The notes under the pieces were generated by a model. The model ran no database searches, was not told where the DNA came from, and saw only the letters and a list, made by a program, of their open reading frames with translations. Source: Halodesulfovibrio aestuarii (lineage in GTDB: Bacteria; Desulfobacterota; Desulfovibrionia; Desulfovibrionales; Desulfovibrionaceae). Taken from it: a DNA stretch of 64,000 nt. Positions 44,801 to 54,169 of the stretch are shown here, in pieces (position 1 is the first letter of the stretch; every line of letters starts with the position of its first letter). The stretch is from assembly GCF_050571805.1 (NCBI RefSeq), contig NZ_CP192219.1. One strand, 5' to 3'. Made by a program: the position numbers and the translations under genes.

Positions 44801-44895
44801 GGAGAGGTAGCGAAGTCCGGCCGTAACGCACACGACTCGAAATCGTGCTTAGGCTTAACAGTCTAACGAGGGTTCGAATCCCTCCCTCTCCGCCA
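44801..44895 (+). tRNA. tRNA-Ser (CGA)
   Basis: A 95-base class II tRNA. Acceptor GGAGAGG/CCTCTCC, discriminator G, encoded CCA, anticodon loop CTCGAAA (anticodon CGA), long variable arm. A TATAAA lies about 25 bases upstream, but a good -35 is not obvious; it may be cotranscribed from tadA. Confidence 0.96.
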
Positions 44896-44908
44896 TATAA
44901 CACCATGA

Positions 44909-44947
44909 ATAAAGGGCTTTATCCGATTGGATGAAGCCCTTGTTTTT
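44909..44947 (+). terminator. Terminator after tRNA-Ser
   Basis: AAGGGCTTTATCC pairs with GGATGAAGCCCTT (one mismatch), followed by GTTTTTT. Confidence 0.88.
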
Positions 44948-45103
44948 TGTACGCCGTTTACGATGTGTGAATTTTGTGCGATTTTTTGAAAAATGTACTT
45001 TTTATTTGAAAGCTTTTTTTCTTATGGATCGTCAAAGTCATTTACGATGTCTCTATCCGTTCCAGTTTGTGCAGATATGTTTAGTTCATGCCGAAGCTGC
45101 CTA

Positions 45104-45145
45104 ACCCAAAAATCCCCCTATCATAAGGTAGGGGGATTTTCTTTT
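45104..45145. terminator. Bidirectional terminator
   Basis: AAATCCCCCTA/TAGGGGGATTT with A and T runs on both sides. It probably serves the minus-strand gene ending at 45243. Confidence 0.75.
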
Positions 45146-45242
45146 AATTCTATGGCTATTAATTAACCCGTCATTCCATTCCGGCGAAGAGGATGGAATA
45201 ACGTAGAGATTCATTACATAACCCACTTGAGATGTTGCCTGA

Positions 45243-45428
45243 CTAGACTGTCATTCTCCGCTCTACCGTGTTGGCGAGTTGAATGAGCTTGTCTGCAATA
45301 CCAGCCAACGCAAGACTATTTTCTTTTGTCGAAGTGTCTCTACGGATCTTTTGCAGCATTGCAGCTGCGTTACGCAACTCATCCATACTTGGAAGCATTC
45401 CGGTTGGAGTAGTTTTTGTCTGTTTCAT
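45243..45428 (-). CDS. Unknown small protein, 61 residues
   Basis: A soluble, helical protein starting MKQTKTTPTGMLPS, with no cysteines and no motif. AGGGGGG before ATG 45428 is a strong ribosome binding site, which favours this start over an upstream in-frame ATG. No function can be assigned. Confidence 0.55.
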   Translation of the reverse strand: MKQTKTTPTGMLPSMDELRNAAAMLQKIRRDTSTKENSLALAGIADKLIQLANTVERRMTV

Positions 45429-45873
45429 AAAGCCCCCCTTATTCATTAGACAACGAATCTTTCCAATAAGATAATCGTACGTTGTATTATATCCCTTAGA
45501 GCTAACGCTATTTCTTTACAAACATCCACGTTTAACTCGAAGGAAAAAACTTCACGACTAATTCCGTCTAAAAACTATCAACATTCAAGCATTATTACAA
45601 ATAAAGAATAGTACACTCAAAATAAAAGTTCCCACTAGACAGAAAGTTTATCATTACGCGAAAGATTGAAGCCTGCTTCTATGGCACAGAGTTAAGCCCC
45701 CCCTGCTCGGACGGAAAACAGGAATGACTCAAGACGTTGCACATTTGATTTGAAATTCAACCGGAAGGGATTTTTACTAAATAAAAGCTCCCGACCGTGT
45801 AAGGTTTTAAGCTGGAGATCAACGGTCGTCACTCTTCCACGAACCGAACTTGGAAAGATCAAAGGATACCCCC
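45429..45873. other. Gap with a leader hairpin before the HD-GYP gene
   Basis: No gene. At about 45793-45828, GACCGT pairs with ACGGTC across a 24-base loop containing a GGAGA. It does not match the c-di-GMP riboswitch consensus that I know. Confidence 0.4.
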
Positions 45874-47148
45874 ATGGATAGAATGTCGCTTAGAGAGCTA
45901 GCGGTTCCAATTATCAAGGCTATCGATAGCTTTAACTATTTGCTGAAATCGCATCATAGGCGAACTGCCGTAGCAGCGTACCATATCGCTAACAAAATGG
46001 GATTAGGCAATGAGGACATGTTCGAACTTGTTGTTGCGGCCGGGATTCATGACATCGGGGCATTATCTATTCAGGAACGAGATATGCTTGTACAAGTGGA
46101 TGTAGCCAACCCTGCGCCGCATTGCACCATGGGGCACCGCATGTTGGCGTCCTTCTACCCCTTTAAAAATATAGCACAAATTATTAAACACCATCATATA
46201 AGCTATCAAGATTCGCTGCATTTGAACGCTGGAGAAGTGCTGTTCCAAAGTCATATAATCCATCTTGCAGATAGAGTGGATGTGCTTATCAACCCAGATA
46301 GTTTTATTCTTAACCAAAAAAAGCAAGTAGTTGAAACAATCAATGCAAAGACGGGAATGACCTTTCATCCCAAAGTTGTCGAAGCTTTTAATGAAGTTTC
46401 CAAAGCAGATATTTTTTGGATTGAAATCAACAATCTGGATATTGACCAACTGTTTCGCAGGCTTGACGTTTCCGTAGATTTTGAGCTGACGATAGACAAC
46501 ATTATTGATTTTGCCTTGACCCTATCCAGAATAATTGATTTCAGAAGTCGCTTTACCGCCTCGCACTCTTACACTGTTGCGCATTTATCCAGCCTATTTG
46601 GAGAGTATTTTGGATTCTCCGAAGAAAAATGTAAAAAACTGTTAGTTAGTGGCTATCTGCATGATATTGGGAAGATAGGAATTGATCCCGGCTTAATAGA
46701 AAAAAAAGAGCCACTTTCTAATGAAGAGTATAACCTTATCAAATTGCATGCATATTACACTGGACAAATTCTCAAAGAGCTTAGCCTGTCTCCTTGGTTT
46801 GGTGAAATTGTGGAATGGGCGGAAAAGCATCATGAGAAGATTGATGGAATGGGGTATCCATATGCGTTGAAAGAACTCGACATTGATAATGGCTCAAAGA
46901 TAATCGCTTTTTCAGATGTTATCTCCGCTTTATTGGAAGAGCGTCCTTATCGAAAGGCTATGCCTATTGATGTGGCATTTAATATAATCCGGGAAAAAAT
47001 AGCCCCATCAATTTCTTGCTCTATGTTTCAAGTAATCGAGCAGCATAAAAAAGAAATAAATAATCTAGTTAAGCAATGCCACAATCATACTTTTGAAGAA
47101 TATCGGCTAGATAATGAGCTTGGTACAAACTTGTGGGCTCCTAGCTAA
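45874..47148 (+). CDS. Tandem HD-domain protein with a C-terminal HD-GYP domain
   Basis: A 424-residue cytoplasmic protein. An N-terminal HD-type domain (HRRTAVAAYH, GIHDIGAL, IIKHHHIS, HLADRVDVL) is followed by an HD-GYP domain (GYLHDIGKIGID, HHEKIDGMGYP, SDVISALLEERPYRK). HD-GYP domains degrade cyclic di-GMP. The start is taken at ATG 45874 with AAGGAT upstream; an in-frame TTG at 45850 is less likely. The first domain keeps HD but lacks GYP, so it may bind rather than cleave a ligand. Confidence 0.85.
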   Translation: MDRMSLRELAVPIIKAIDSFNYLLKSHHRRTAVAAYHIANKMGLGNEDMFELVVAAGIHDIGALSIQERDMLVQVDVANPAPHCTMGHRMLASFYPFKNIAQIIKHHHISYQDSLHLNAGEVLFQSHIIHLADRVDVLINPDSFILNQKKQVVETINAKTGMTFHPKVVEAFNEVSKADIFWIEINNLDIDQLFRRLDVSVDFELTIDNIIDFALTLSRIIDFRSRFTASHSYTVAHLSSLFGEYFGFSEEKCKKLLVSGYLHDIGKIGIDPGLIEKKEPLSNEEYNLIKLHAYYTGQILKELSLSPWFGEIVEWAEKHHEKIDGMGYPYALKELDIDNGSKIIAFSDVISALLEERPYRKAMPIDVAFNIIREKIAPSISCSMFQVIEQHKKEINNLVKQCHNHTFEEYRLDNELGTNLWAPS

Positions 47149-47457
47149 GCCTATGAGTAATGGCTGACTTTCCCCTGCTTTTTTTGAGTATCACAATAAA
47201 CAACAATACCTTATGGTATAACTTGAACTCTGCGTCGTTGTTGTGACTCCACAAACGCTTCGTTTTCCATTGTGAGATATTTTCTGCAATTTATGTACGC
47301 TACATATTCGCATCCCCCTCCACACTTAGTGTTTCTACATTGAGCGCCCTTAGTTTATCCGTCTATTTATATAGAAGGATTTCTTTTTATCTCCCTTACT
47401 GGTAACTTTTAGTAATCTACCCATTAATTGCATTTAAACCAGTTAGGAGAAGTCATT
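47149..47457. other. Gap before the 67-residue gene
   Basis: No gene or strong hairpin seen. It holds the promoter of the next gene. Confidence 0.4.
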
Positions 47458-47661
47458 ATGCCAAGTACCGATTCTGAATCCATTCGACTCTGCATGAAAA
47501 ATCTTAGTCTGGAATTTAAGCTAGCTTACTATCTGACTCTTTCAGAAGCTAAAGCAGGTACTCCAGCCAGCAACACTGACCCTGATTATATCAGTCTTGC
47601 GTTTGAGAAAAATTATGAAAAGATTAAGGAACTTATAAAAAGAGATCGTAAAACAGATTAA
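47458..47661 (+). CDS. Unknown small helical protein, 67 residues
   Basis: A soluble protein starting MPSTDSESIRLCMKNLSLEF, mostly helical, with one cysteine and a basic C-terminus (LIKRDRKTD). TTAGGAG lies before ATG 47458. A perfect 12-bp hairpin follows its stop. Not recognised. Confidence 0.6.
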   Translation: MPSTDSESIRLCMKNLSLEFKLAYYLTLSEAKAGTPASNTDPDYISLAFEKNYEKIKELIKRDRKTD

Positions 47662-47690
47662 CAGGTTACTAAAGACAGCCGAACAAACTT

Positions 47691-47722
47691 CGTCCTCAGA
47701 AACACCACACTTTCTGAGGACG
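47691..47722 (+). terminator. Perfect hairpin after the 67-residue gene
   Basis: A 12-bp stem CGTCCTCAGAAA/TTTCTGAGGACG with an eight-base loop but only a short T stretch after it. It could be a weak terminator or a stability hairpin. Confidence 0.5.
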
Positions 47723-48098
47723 TTCGCGATCCTTCGTACCAAAGGGCTGCGGTGAATTGTACATTCTGGCCTGTAGTCAATTGCTATAACACCCTAACTA
47801 CAAATGTTAAGTTACGTTAAGTTTCTCTAAAAACTTGACGAAATAAGTAAAGACTTATTAAAGACTGCAAGCCCTAATTGGTAGGGTTTATACCCAGAAT
47901 GAGGGAGAAGGAATTAAGAGACTTTTTCTACGCCGAAAAACTCTTGTTTCCCCTCCCTATTACTCATACTCCACGACCATTTCACGACCTACATAGTATT
48001 GTGAAGAGAAACACTGCCCGCCAAGCTACTCCAGAGCAACACAGTACTTACCGCCCCCTTTTGTGCCCATCGCTTTATGCCTGTAAAAAATTATGCTC
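47723..48098. other. Gap between convergent genes
   Basis: No gene seen. A 102-residue plus frame here overlaps tag in antisense and lacks a ribosome binding site. Confidence 0.45.
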
Positions 48099-48671
48099 TC
48101 AATCTTGCGAGCCTGTTACTTCAGAATATCTAAAGCACGAGATGACGTGGTCATTTACCATCCCTACGGCTTGCATATATGCATAGCAAATGGTTGGGCC
48201 AACAAATTTAAATCCTTTTTTCTTCAAACTCTTACTCATTGCGTCCGACTCGGGTGAACTGGCAGGAATGTCGGATAGTGTTTCCCACTTATTGATGATC
48301 GGCTTGCCACCCACAAAAGACCAAATATAATGATCAAAGCTCCCGTATTTTTTTTGAATCTCTAGAAAGCATTTTGCATTTACGACCGTTGCGTTAATTT
48401 TGAGCTTATGCCGGACAATTCCCGAATTTGTTAGTAATTGTTCTATTTTTGTATCTGAATATTGTACAATTTTCTCAGCATTAAAATTATCAAATGCTTC
48501 CCGATAGGCTTCCCGCTTTTTAAGAATCGTTGTCCAACTTAAACCGGCCTGTGCTCCTTCGAGGATTAGCATTTCAAAAAGAAGGCGGTCGTCATGAACA
48601 GGAACGCCCCATTCCTCGTCATGATACTTCATGTCTAACGAACCTATATTCGCCCATTCACATCGATTCAT
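48099..48671 (-). CDS. tag: DNA-3-methyladenine glycosylase I
   Basis: A 190-residue base-excision repair enzyme. It begins MNRCEWA (zinc Cys4), has YHDEEWGVPVHDD (zinc His17), LSWTTILKKREAYREAF and the C-terminal FKFVGPTICYAYMQAVGMVNDH with the last zinc ligands. Full length for Tag. It removes 3-methyladenine from DNA. It is a monocistronic gene. Confidence 0.95.
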   Translation of the reverse strand: MNRCEWANIGSLDMKYHDEEWGVPVHDDRLLFEMLILEGAQAGLSWTTILKKREAYREAFDNFNAEKIVQYSDTKIEQLLTNSGIVRHKLKINATVVNAKCFLEIQKKYGSFDHYIWSFVGGKPIINKWETLSDIPASSPESDAMSKSLKKKGFKFVGPTICYAYMQAVGMVNDHVISCFRYSEVTGSQD

Positions 48672-48779
48672 AATATGTGCTCCCTTAATATGACCCCATG
48701 CTCCACAATACGTTCCTGCTACCCATTACAAAACAAATAAAATTTGTACATAGCCGATTCTACAACATAGAGAAATGCA

Positions 48780-48826
48780 CAAAAAACTCCCCCAAACCTA
48801 TCGAAGGATCGGGGGAGTTTTTTTAT
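48780..48826 (-). terminator. Terminator of the 48854-49306 gene
   Basis: AAAACTCCCCC pairs with GGGGGAGTTTT, with a T run on the minus strand. Confidence 0.88.
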
Positions 48827-48853
48827 TCTGCCAAACTAGCAAACAACTTTTTT

Positions 48854-49306
48854 CTATGCTGACTCACACGCATCAAGAATTTCTTCTATTCTTTCAGCGA
48901 CTAAAGCTATTACCTCTTCAGGATCAACTTCATACTCATCAGATTCTGCTTCTACAGCAGCCTTAAGAATCGCCTTTGCTACTTCCTCAGGTTTTTTCCC
49001 GGCCTCCAATGCTTCGCTTTTTGCTCTATCTTTGGCCAGTTCAACTGCATCTTCCCTTTCAACCTCAATTTCTTCCTCAATAATCGTCTCTTCATAAGCT
49101 TGGATTATAAAAGATAAAACAGTTTCAGCAACCCGGCTGGTAGTTACGAGCCAATCATCTATCTTAACTGCATAGGATACATTATTTTCTTCAGGTAAAA
49201 TGCTGATTGAATGTTCCTCAAACGAACCTTCAAGCGCTCGCCCTGAACGCATAAAACAGTCCATTCTCTCAATCCATTCATTATGACTAGGAGCATAATC
49301 AAACAT
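48854..49306 (-). CDS. Unknown acidic protein, 150 residues
   Basis: A soluble protein. The N-terminal half is a strand-rich domain (NVSYAVKIDDWLVTTSRVAE). The C-terminal half is a charged helix very rich in Glu (about 85-150). It has one cysteine near the middle and one at the C-terminus. AAAGGAT precedes ATG 49306. The family is not recognised. Confidence 0.55.
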   Translation of the reverse strand: MFDYAPSHNEWIERMDCFMRSGRALEGSFEEHSISILPEENNVSYAVKIDDWLVTTSRVAETVLSFIIQAYEETIIEEEIEVEREDAVELAKDRAKSEALEAGKKPEEVAKAILKAAVEAESDEYEVDPEEVIALVAERIEEILDACESA

Positions 49307-49820
49307 TGCTTTATCCTTTGTAATTAGTTGATGAATGCTCGCCTTCGCTAAGGACGAGAACCACCTACCATGTATAAAAAAGCATAACAACAACGAATAA
49401 ATAGTTCGACATTTAAACTACAAATAGTTGTATTGAGATAGCTGAGTCAAAAGCAAACAGTGTTTACTATATTTTTAACAGTTTTTTTCAATTCAATATT
49501 AATTATCTAGCCACCTTCTCCGATAGTTCTTTATAGAGAGACTAATAACAATGTATCTAAGCTGAGAAGAGTCTCAGCTTAGTCCATACAACAGACAGGA
49601 AACATAAGCTTACCCTAACATTATCCTCGGGTACTGTGTAACACATATTCTCCCTTCGCTTTTGATACAGTTTACGTATTTTTTAATTATAAAACCGTAT
49701 TCCATTACCTGCTTAATCCTAATGGGATAAAAATCTCATGCAACAAAGTGAAATTTTTTTGCACTTCAGATTCCACAACTAGGGGCCTGTATTTAACCAT
49801 TAAGGAAAGGGGGTACGTAG
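49307..49820. other. 514-base gap with an isolated hairpin
   Basis: A perfect 11-bp stem CTAAGCTGAGA/TCTCAGCTTAG lies at 49557-49582, without a T run or an adjacent gene. Otherwise AT-rich, with no gene seen. It includes the promoter region of the chemoreceptor. Confidence 0.45.
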
Positions 49821-52070
49821 ATGTCTTTTAAATCCATTAAGACAAAAATTGTTATCATGTCAGCATGCTGTATTATAGTGACAGCCGTTGCATTAATCTT
49901 TTTGCAAATCAGAGAGCAAAATAAAACACAACACTTCGTAACAGATGAAGTAGATAAACTGATTAAAGATTCAACAACGCAAGGCTTGGCAGGCATAGCA
50001 AAAGCTGAGGCCGGAATAATTCGGGTTGAGCTAGAAAGAAATATTGATACTGCACGTACAATTGCCAGTGCTTTTAAGACAATTAGATCGAATAATGAAT
50101 ATTCTGCCACTATAAGGGAGATGTTCAATGGCATACTTCTCACTGTTTTAAAAGATAACGAAGATTTTTTGGGCGCCTATAGTGCATGGGAACCTAATGC
50201 CATAGATGGAAATGATGATTTTTATCGCAATAAAACCGATCAGGGATACGACGCAAGTGGCCGGTTTGTTTCCTACTGGAACAGAGACATCAATGGAAAG
50301 ATAGCACGGCAGGCTCTTGTGGGATACGAAGATGCAAGCCTCCACCCGAATGGCGTTCGAAAAGGTGGCTGGTACCTTTCACCAAAAGAAACAGGGCGAG
50401 AAAATATTCTTGATCCATTTCCGTATATTGTTCAAGGCAAACAGGAATGGCTTACGACCATGTCCGTACCGGTTAAGCTTCAAGGACAATTTCTTGGGGT
50501 CGCCGGAACAGACTTACGGCTTAAATTTGTTCAAAAACTAAGCGAAAAAGTTTCTGCCGATATTTATGACGGCAAGAGCACTGTTAAAGTTATCAGTAAT
50601 CTCGGAATAATCGTTGCGGACAGTTCCAATTCTAACAATGTCGGCAAGCCTCTTGACCGGGTAAGCCCCAAAGATTCCAATAAAATCAAGCAGAACGTAA
50701 AAGATGGAAAGCCATATATTAATCTAGGCGAACAAGATGGTACCGTTCAGGTTATGGCACCAATAACACTCGCTAAAACAGGAACCCCATGGGCTGTATT
50801 GATCGAAGTTGACAGAGCTATTGTTTTTGCCAAGGCCATACAGCTAGAAAACGTCATGGCTGAAAACTCCAACACGAGTTCTTTTGTTGCAATGCTAACA
50901 GGAGCTGGTGTTACGGTTCTAGCCTGCATCATACTTTGGTTATTAATCAGTAACATTGTGGCTCCTATAAAAAAATCAGTTGCTTATGCTGAATGTGTTG
51001 CCGATGGCGACTTCGATCAAGACTTGGATATTGATCAGGTTGATGAAATCGGTGTCTTAGCAGATGCGTTAAAAAAGATGGTCGAAAATCTTAAAAAGAT
51101 GATTCAAGAGGCTGAAGAGAAAAGCCAACAAGCTGCGGAAGAAGCCGCTCGAGCAAACATTGCTGTTGAAGAAGCTAATAAGGCTAAAGAACAAGCCTCA
51201 CGTGCTGAAAGGGAAGGTAAAATCCAAGCAGCGCAAGAGCTTGAAGATATCGTTAATATTGTAACCTCGGCTTCCGAAGAGTTGGCTGCCCAAATCGAAC
51301 AGTCCCGCCGAGGAGCAGACGATCAGTCAATGCAAGTAACGGAAACCGCAACGGCTATGGAAGAAATGAATCTTACAGTGCTTGAAGTTGCGAAAAATGC
51401 CTCAAACTCTTCTGAAACGGCAAGCATGGCTAAAGATAAGGCTCAAGCAGGTTCAGAGATTGTGTCTGAAGTTCTGCGCAGCATGGAAGAGCTTCAGTCC
51501 GTCGCATTACAACTTAAAGACAATGTCACAGTACTTGGCTCAAATGCAGAAGGAATCGGGCAGGTGATGGATGTCATATCTGACATTGCTGACCAAACAA
51601 ACCTTCTCGCACTGAATGCTGCTATTGAAGCAGCTAGAGCCGGTGAAGCCGGCAGAGGGTTTGCTGTTGTAGCTGACGAAGTACGAAAACTGGCTGAAAA
51701 AACCATGACTGCGACAATGGAAGTTGGAAAAGCTATCACTGACATTCAGCAAGGCACAAAGATAAATATTGAAAATGTCGACCGAGCCGTTGAAAAAATA
51801 AATGATACTACAAAACTCTCCGGAGAATCCGGTGCAGCCCTTGATTCAATAGTTAGTTTTGTCGATGAAACTTCAAATCAGGTTCAAAACATTGCAACTG
51901 CAGCAGAACAGCAATCTGCAGCAAGTGAAGAGATTAATCAGTCACTTACCAAAGTTTCAGAGATTTCGAATGAAACCGCCACAGCAATGGGTGAATCAGC
52001 CACAGCTATTGAAGAAGTTGCAAGACAAACACAGGTTCTACAGAAACTTATTAACCATATGAAAGCATAG
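49821..52070 (+). CDS. Methyl-accepting chemotaxis protein with dCache sensor
   Basis: A 749-residue chemoreceptor. Transmembrane helices lie at about 10-28 and 350-375. Between them is a double-Cache ligand domain (DNEDFLGAYSAWEPNA, WLTTMSVPVKLQGQFLGVAGTDL). Then come HAMP, a coiled-coil, and a signalling domain with the hairpin tip NLLALNAAIEAARAGEAG and RGFAVVADEVRKLAEKT. AAAGGGGG precedes the ATG. It senses a small molecule in the periplasm and steers motility through CheA. No che genes are adjacent. Confidence 0.95.
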   Translation: MSFKSIKTKIVIMSACCIIVTAVALIFLQIREQNKTQHFVTDEVDKLIKDSTTQGLAGIAKAEAGIIRVELERNIDTARTIASAFKTIRSNNEYSATIREMFNGILLTVLKDNEDFLGAYSAWEPNAIDGNDDFYRNKTDQGYDASGRFVSYWNRDINGKIARQALVGYEDASLHPNGVRKGGWYLSPKETGRENILDPFPYIVQGKQEWLTTMSVPVKLQGQFLGVAGTDLRLKFVQKLSEKVSADIYDGKSTVKVISNLGIIVADSSNSNNVGKPLDRVSPKDSNKIKQNVKDGKPYINLGEQDGTVQVMAPITLAKTGTPWAVLIEVDRAIVFAKAIQLENVMAENSNTSSFVAMLTGAGVTVLACIILWLLISNIVAPIKKSVAYAECVADGDFDQDLDIDQVDEIGVLADALKKMVENLKKMIQEAEEKSQQAAEEAARANIAVEEANKAKEQASRAEREGKIQAAQELEDIVNIVTSASEELAAQIEQSRRGADDQSMQVTETATAMEEMNLTVLEVAKNASNSSETASMAKDKAQAGSEIVSEVLRSMEELQSVALQLKDNVTVLGSNAEGIGQVMDVISDIADQTNLLALNAAIEAARAGEAGRGFAVVADEVRKLAEKTMTATMEVGKAITDIQQGTKINIENVDRAVEKINDTTKLSGESGAALDSIVSFVDETSNQVQNIATAAEQQSAASEEINQSLTKVSEISNETATAMGESATAIEEVARQTQVLQKLINHMKA

Positions 52071-52137
52071 TAATTTTATCATAAACCCAAAAGCAACCGC
52101 GGCAGACTGTTACCCAAATGACACCTGCCCGTAAAGA

Positions 52138-52188
52138 AAAGGCTGGAACGATGAGTAGTTAACCCTATGAACGTTTCAGCCTTTTTGC
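52138..52188 (+). terminator. Terminator of the chemoreceptor gene
   Basis: AAAAGGCTG-AACG and CGTT-CAGCCTTTTT arms around a loop of about 21 bases. Confidence 0.8.
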
Positions 52189-52318
52189 ATGAGACAACGA
52201 TCATGCCTGCAACGGACCCTACCGCGCAAATTTTAGTGAGTATTCGGGCTTCATATCTATAGTTTAAATCTATAACAAAGCCACCTTTATATTGATAAAG
52301 CCTATTTCTCCGCGCGTT

Positions 52319-52335
52319 ATAATTGTGATAATTGT
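52319..52335 (+). promoter_or_regulatory. Tandem ATAATTGT repeat upstream of the NifB-like operon
   Basis: ATAATTGT occurs at 52319-52326 and 52328-52335, a nine-base period, 39 bases before the first ATG. This could be an operator (Fur- or FNR-like in flavour), but the match to a known consensus is only partial. Confidence 0.35.
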
Positions 52336-52373
52336 CGGTGCACTTTGTTTTGTTCTCTTAACAGGATGCACTT

Positions 52374-53312
52374 ATGAACACCTCTTCTTTGTCTTCAGCA
52401 TGTTCCTTCAGCGGAGTTGCTTTGGATAGCTGCGGCACACAGCACGCGCCACACTGCACAGCTCCTCCGGCGCAAAAAGCTGGATCTGCCCAACTCCCTT
52501 TTCACCCATGTTTTAATGAAAAAGCACATGGGCGGATCGCCCGCATCCATGTACCAATTGCTCCACGCTGTAACTTGGCCTGTGGATACTGCGAACGTGT
52601 AATTTCACCTTCTCCAGATCTGACCGGCCCGGGGTCTGCGTCTGAAGTGCTCTCCCCTGAACAAGGCATTGAAAGAACAATGAAGTTCCTCCAGCAATAC
52701 GGAGACAAATCTATTGTCGGCATTGCAGGCCCGGGAGACCCGCTGGCGAATCCGGAAACAATGACATTTCTGGAACAAATGCAAGAAGAAGCTCCCCACA
52801 TTGCAACCTGCCTGTGCACCAACGGGTTAGCACTGCCTCAATACGCAGAAAAACTTATCGAACTGAGAATCAACACGCTAACCGTCACTGTTAACGGCGT
52901 TACGCCTTCTGTTATTGCACAAATGCAGCCTCGTGTTCTTGATTCCGGCACTTGGCTCACCGGGGAAGAAGCCGGTCATCTACTTATTTCACGCCAGATG
53001 GAAGGGTTACGAAAAGTTGCCGGTCATATGACACTCAAAATCAACATGGTTATCGCTCCTGAAATTAATATGAGCGAGGTAGAAGCTGTCATGCAGCTCG
53101 CCGTAGACTCCAAGGTGCAGGTATTTAACCCTATGCCTCTGATTCCACGACATGCTCTGCGATTTACACGCAAGCCAACCCACGATGAGATAAAACACAT
53201 TTACTCACTCTGCCCCCCTTCGCTTTCACTCTTCACAAAATGCAAACAATGCCGCGCTGATGCGGCAGGAATTCACGGTAAGGAGCACTCCAAATGTCCG
53301 ACGATCGTTTAG
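52374..53312 (+). CDS. Stand-alone NifB-family radical SAM protein
   Basis: A 312-residue protein resembling the radical SAM half of NifB throughout. It has HPC (44-46), the SAM-cluster motif Cys66-x3-Cys70-x2-Cys73, GIAGPGDPLANP, CLCTNGLALP (Cys146, 148), TVTVNGV, a P-L-I-P segment, and Cys290-x2-Cys293 in CKQCRADAAG. NifB carries its K-cluster ligands in these same places. It lacks the C-terminal NifX-like domain of many bacterial NifB proteins, as archaeal forms do. About 40 extra N-terminal residues carry Cys10, 20 and 28. The next gene overlaps it by 19 bases. No nifHDK is in the window. NifB makes the 8Fe-9S-C precursor; the product here is unproven. Confidence 0.88.
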   Translation: MNTSSLSSACSFSGVALDSCGTQHAPHCTAPPAQKAGSAQLPFHPCFNEKAHGRIARIHVPIAPRCNLACGYCERVISPSPDLTGPGSASEVLSPEQGIERTMKFLQQYGDKSIVGIAGPGDPLANPETMTFLEQMQEEAPHIATCLCTNGLALPQYAEKLIELRINTLTVTVNGVTPSVIAQMQPRVLDSGTWLTGEEAGHLLISRQMEGLRKVAGHMTLKINMVIAPEINMSEVEAVMQLAVDSKVQVFNPMPLIPRHALRFTRKPTHDEIKHIYSLCPPSLSLFTKCKQCRADAAGIHGKEHSKCPTIV

Positions 53313-54169
53313 TAGTAAATCGCCGAAAATTTTTAACCGCTGGCGGCACAGCTCTGGCTGCGACTATGGTACCTCGCATCGCAGATGCCGCCGCAACGGT
53401 TGCAACCACCTCTCCTTACGAGGGACAGTCTCTTCAAGTATGGTCATGTGGTGGACTGGCAGAAGCCTTTATGCCTGCAAATGCCATGTATGAACAGCAA
53501 AGCAAAGCAAGTATCAGCTACACAGGCGCCTTTGCAGGTGCACTTGGTAAATCGCTTCTTGGCAGCGCACAGACAGAAGTATTTGCACCGCGCGTTCTCG
53601 GTCTTGCAAAAAAGCTCAAAGCACAAGGCAAAATGCTTGCTTTTCAGCCACTGTGCTTCACTAAGTATGTGCTCATCACACCAAAAGGAAACCCTGCAGG
53701 AATTGAATCGATTCAGGATTTGAAGCGGGATGGCATTAAAACGCTCTGCTCGCCGGAATCATCTCCTCCGGGCGGTAAAGCTGCCATGGGCGTTCTCAAA
53801 AAAAGCGGTGTACTACAAGAGGCAAAAGAAAAATCCATCTACATGGGTTCCTGTGTACAGCATGATGTTGCCGATATTGCAGCAGGAAAGGCCGATGCGG
53901 CAGTTGTGGAACTTCGCATTACTCGTCTTCCACGTTATAAAGATAAATTCGACATCATTGAAATTCCGGAAAAGTACTTCCCTGCACCTCCTATCCCATT
54001 CAGCATTGGGGTTATGAAGTGGGCGAAAGATCGAGATTTTGCACATAATTTTGTATCGTTCATCACATCTGAGGCCGGGCAAGCACACTTTGCGGCTGCC
54101 GGATTCATCCCTGCTCTTTCTGAAGAAGGCGAAAGACTGGCCGCAAAATATGGAGTAGTCGATGCCTAA
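53294..54169 (+). CDS. Tat-exported ModA-like substrate-binding protein
   Basis: A 291-residue precursor. It has twin-arginine motif NRRKFLTAGG and a signal ending around ADAAA (residue 35). The mature protein fits the class-II ModA fold, with LQVWSCGGLAEAF at the start (ModA: LTVFAAASL-like), GAFAGALGKSL, and IAAGKADAAVVE. ModA proteins bind molybdate or tungstate. There are no ModB or ModC genes beside it, and it lies between the NifB-like and NapH-like genes, overlapping both. Folded export through Tat hints that it may carry a bound cofactor or metal. That is inference. Confidence 0.85.
   Translation: MSDDRLVVNRRKFLTAGGTALAATMVPRIADAAATVATTSPYEGQSLQVWSCGGLAEAFMPANAMYEQQSKASISYTGAFAGALGKSLLGSAQTEVFAPRVLGLAKKLKAQGKMLAFQPLCFTKYVLITPKGNPAGIESIQDLKRDGIKTLCSPESSPPGGKAAMGVLKKSGVLQEAKEKSIYMGSCVQHDVADIAAGKADAAVVELRITRLPRYKDKFDIIEIPEKYFPAPPIPFSIGVMKWAKDRDFAHNFVSFITSEAGQAHFAAAGFIPALSEEGERLAAKYGVVDA

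Noticed and set aside
45790..45830. A possible cyclic di-GMP riboswitch before the HD-GYP gene
   Set aside because: There is a GACCGT/ACGGTC stem, but the conserved core bases of that riboswitch class are not found.
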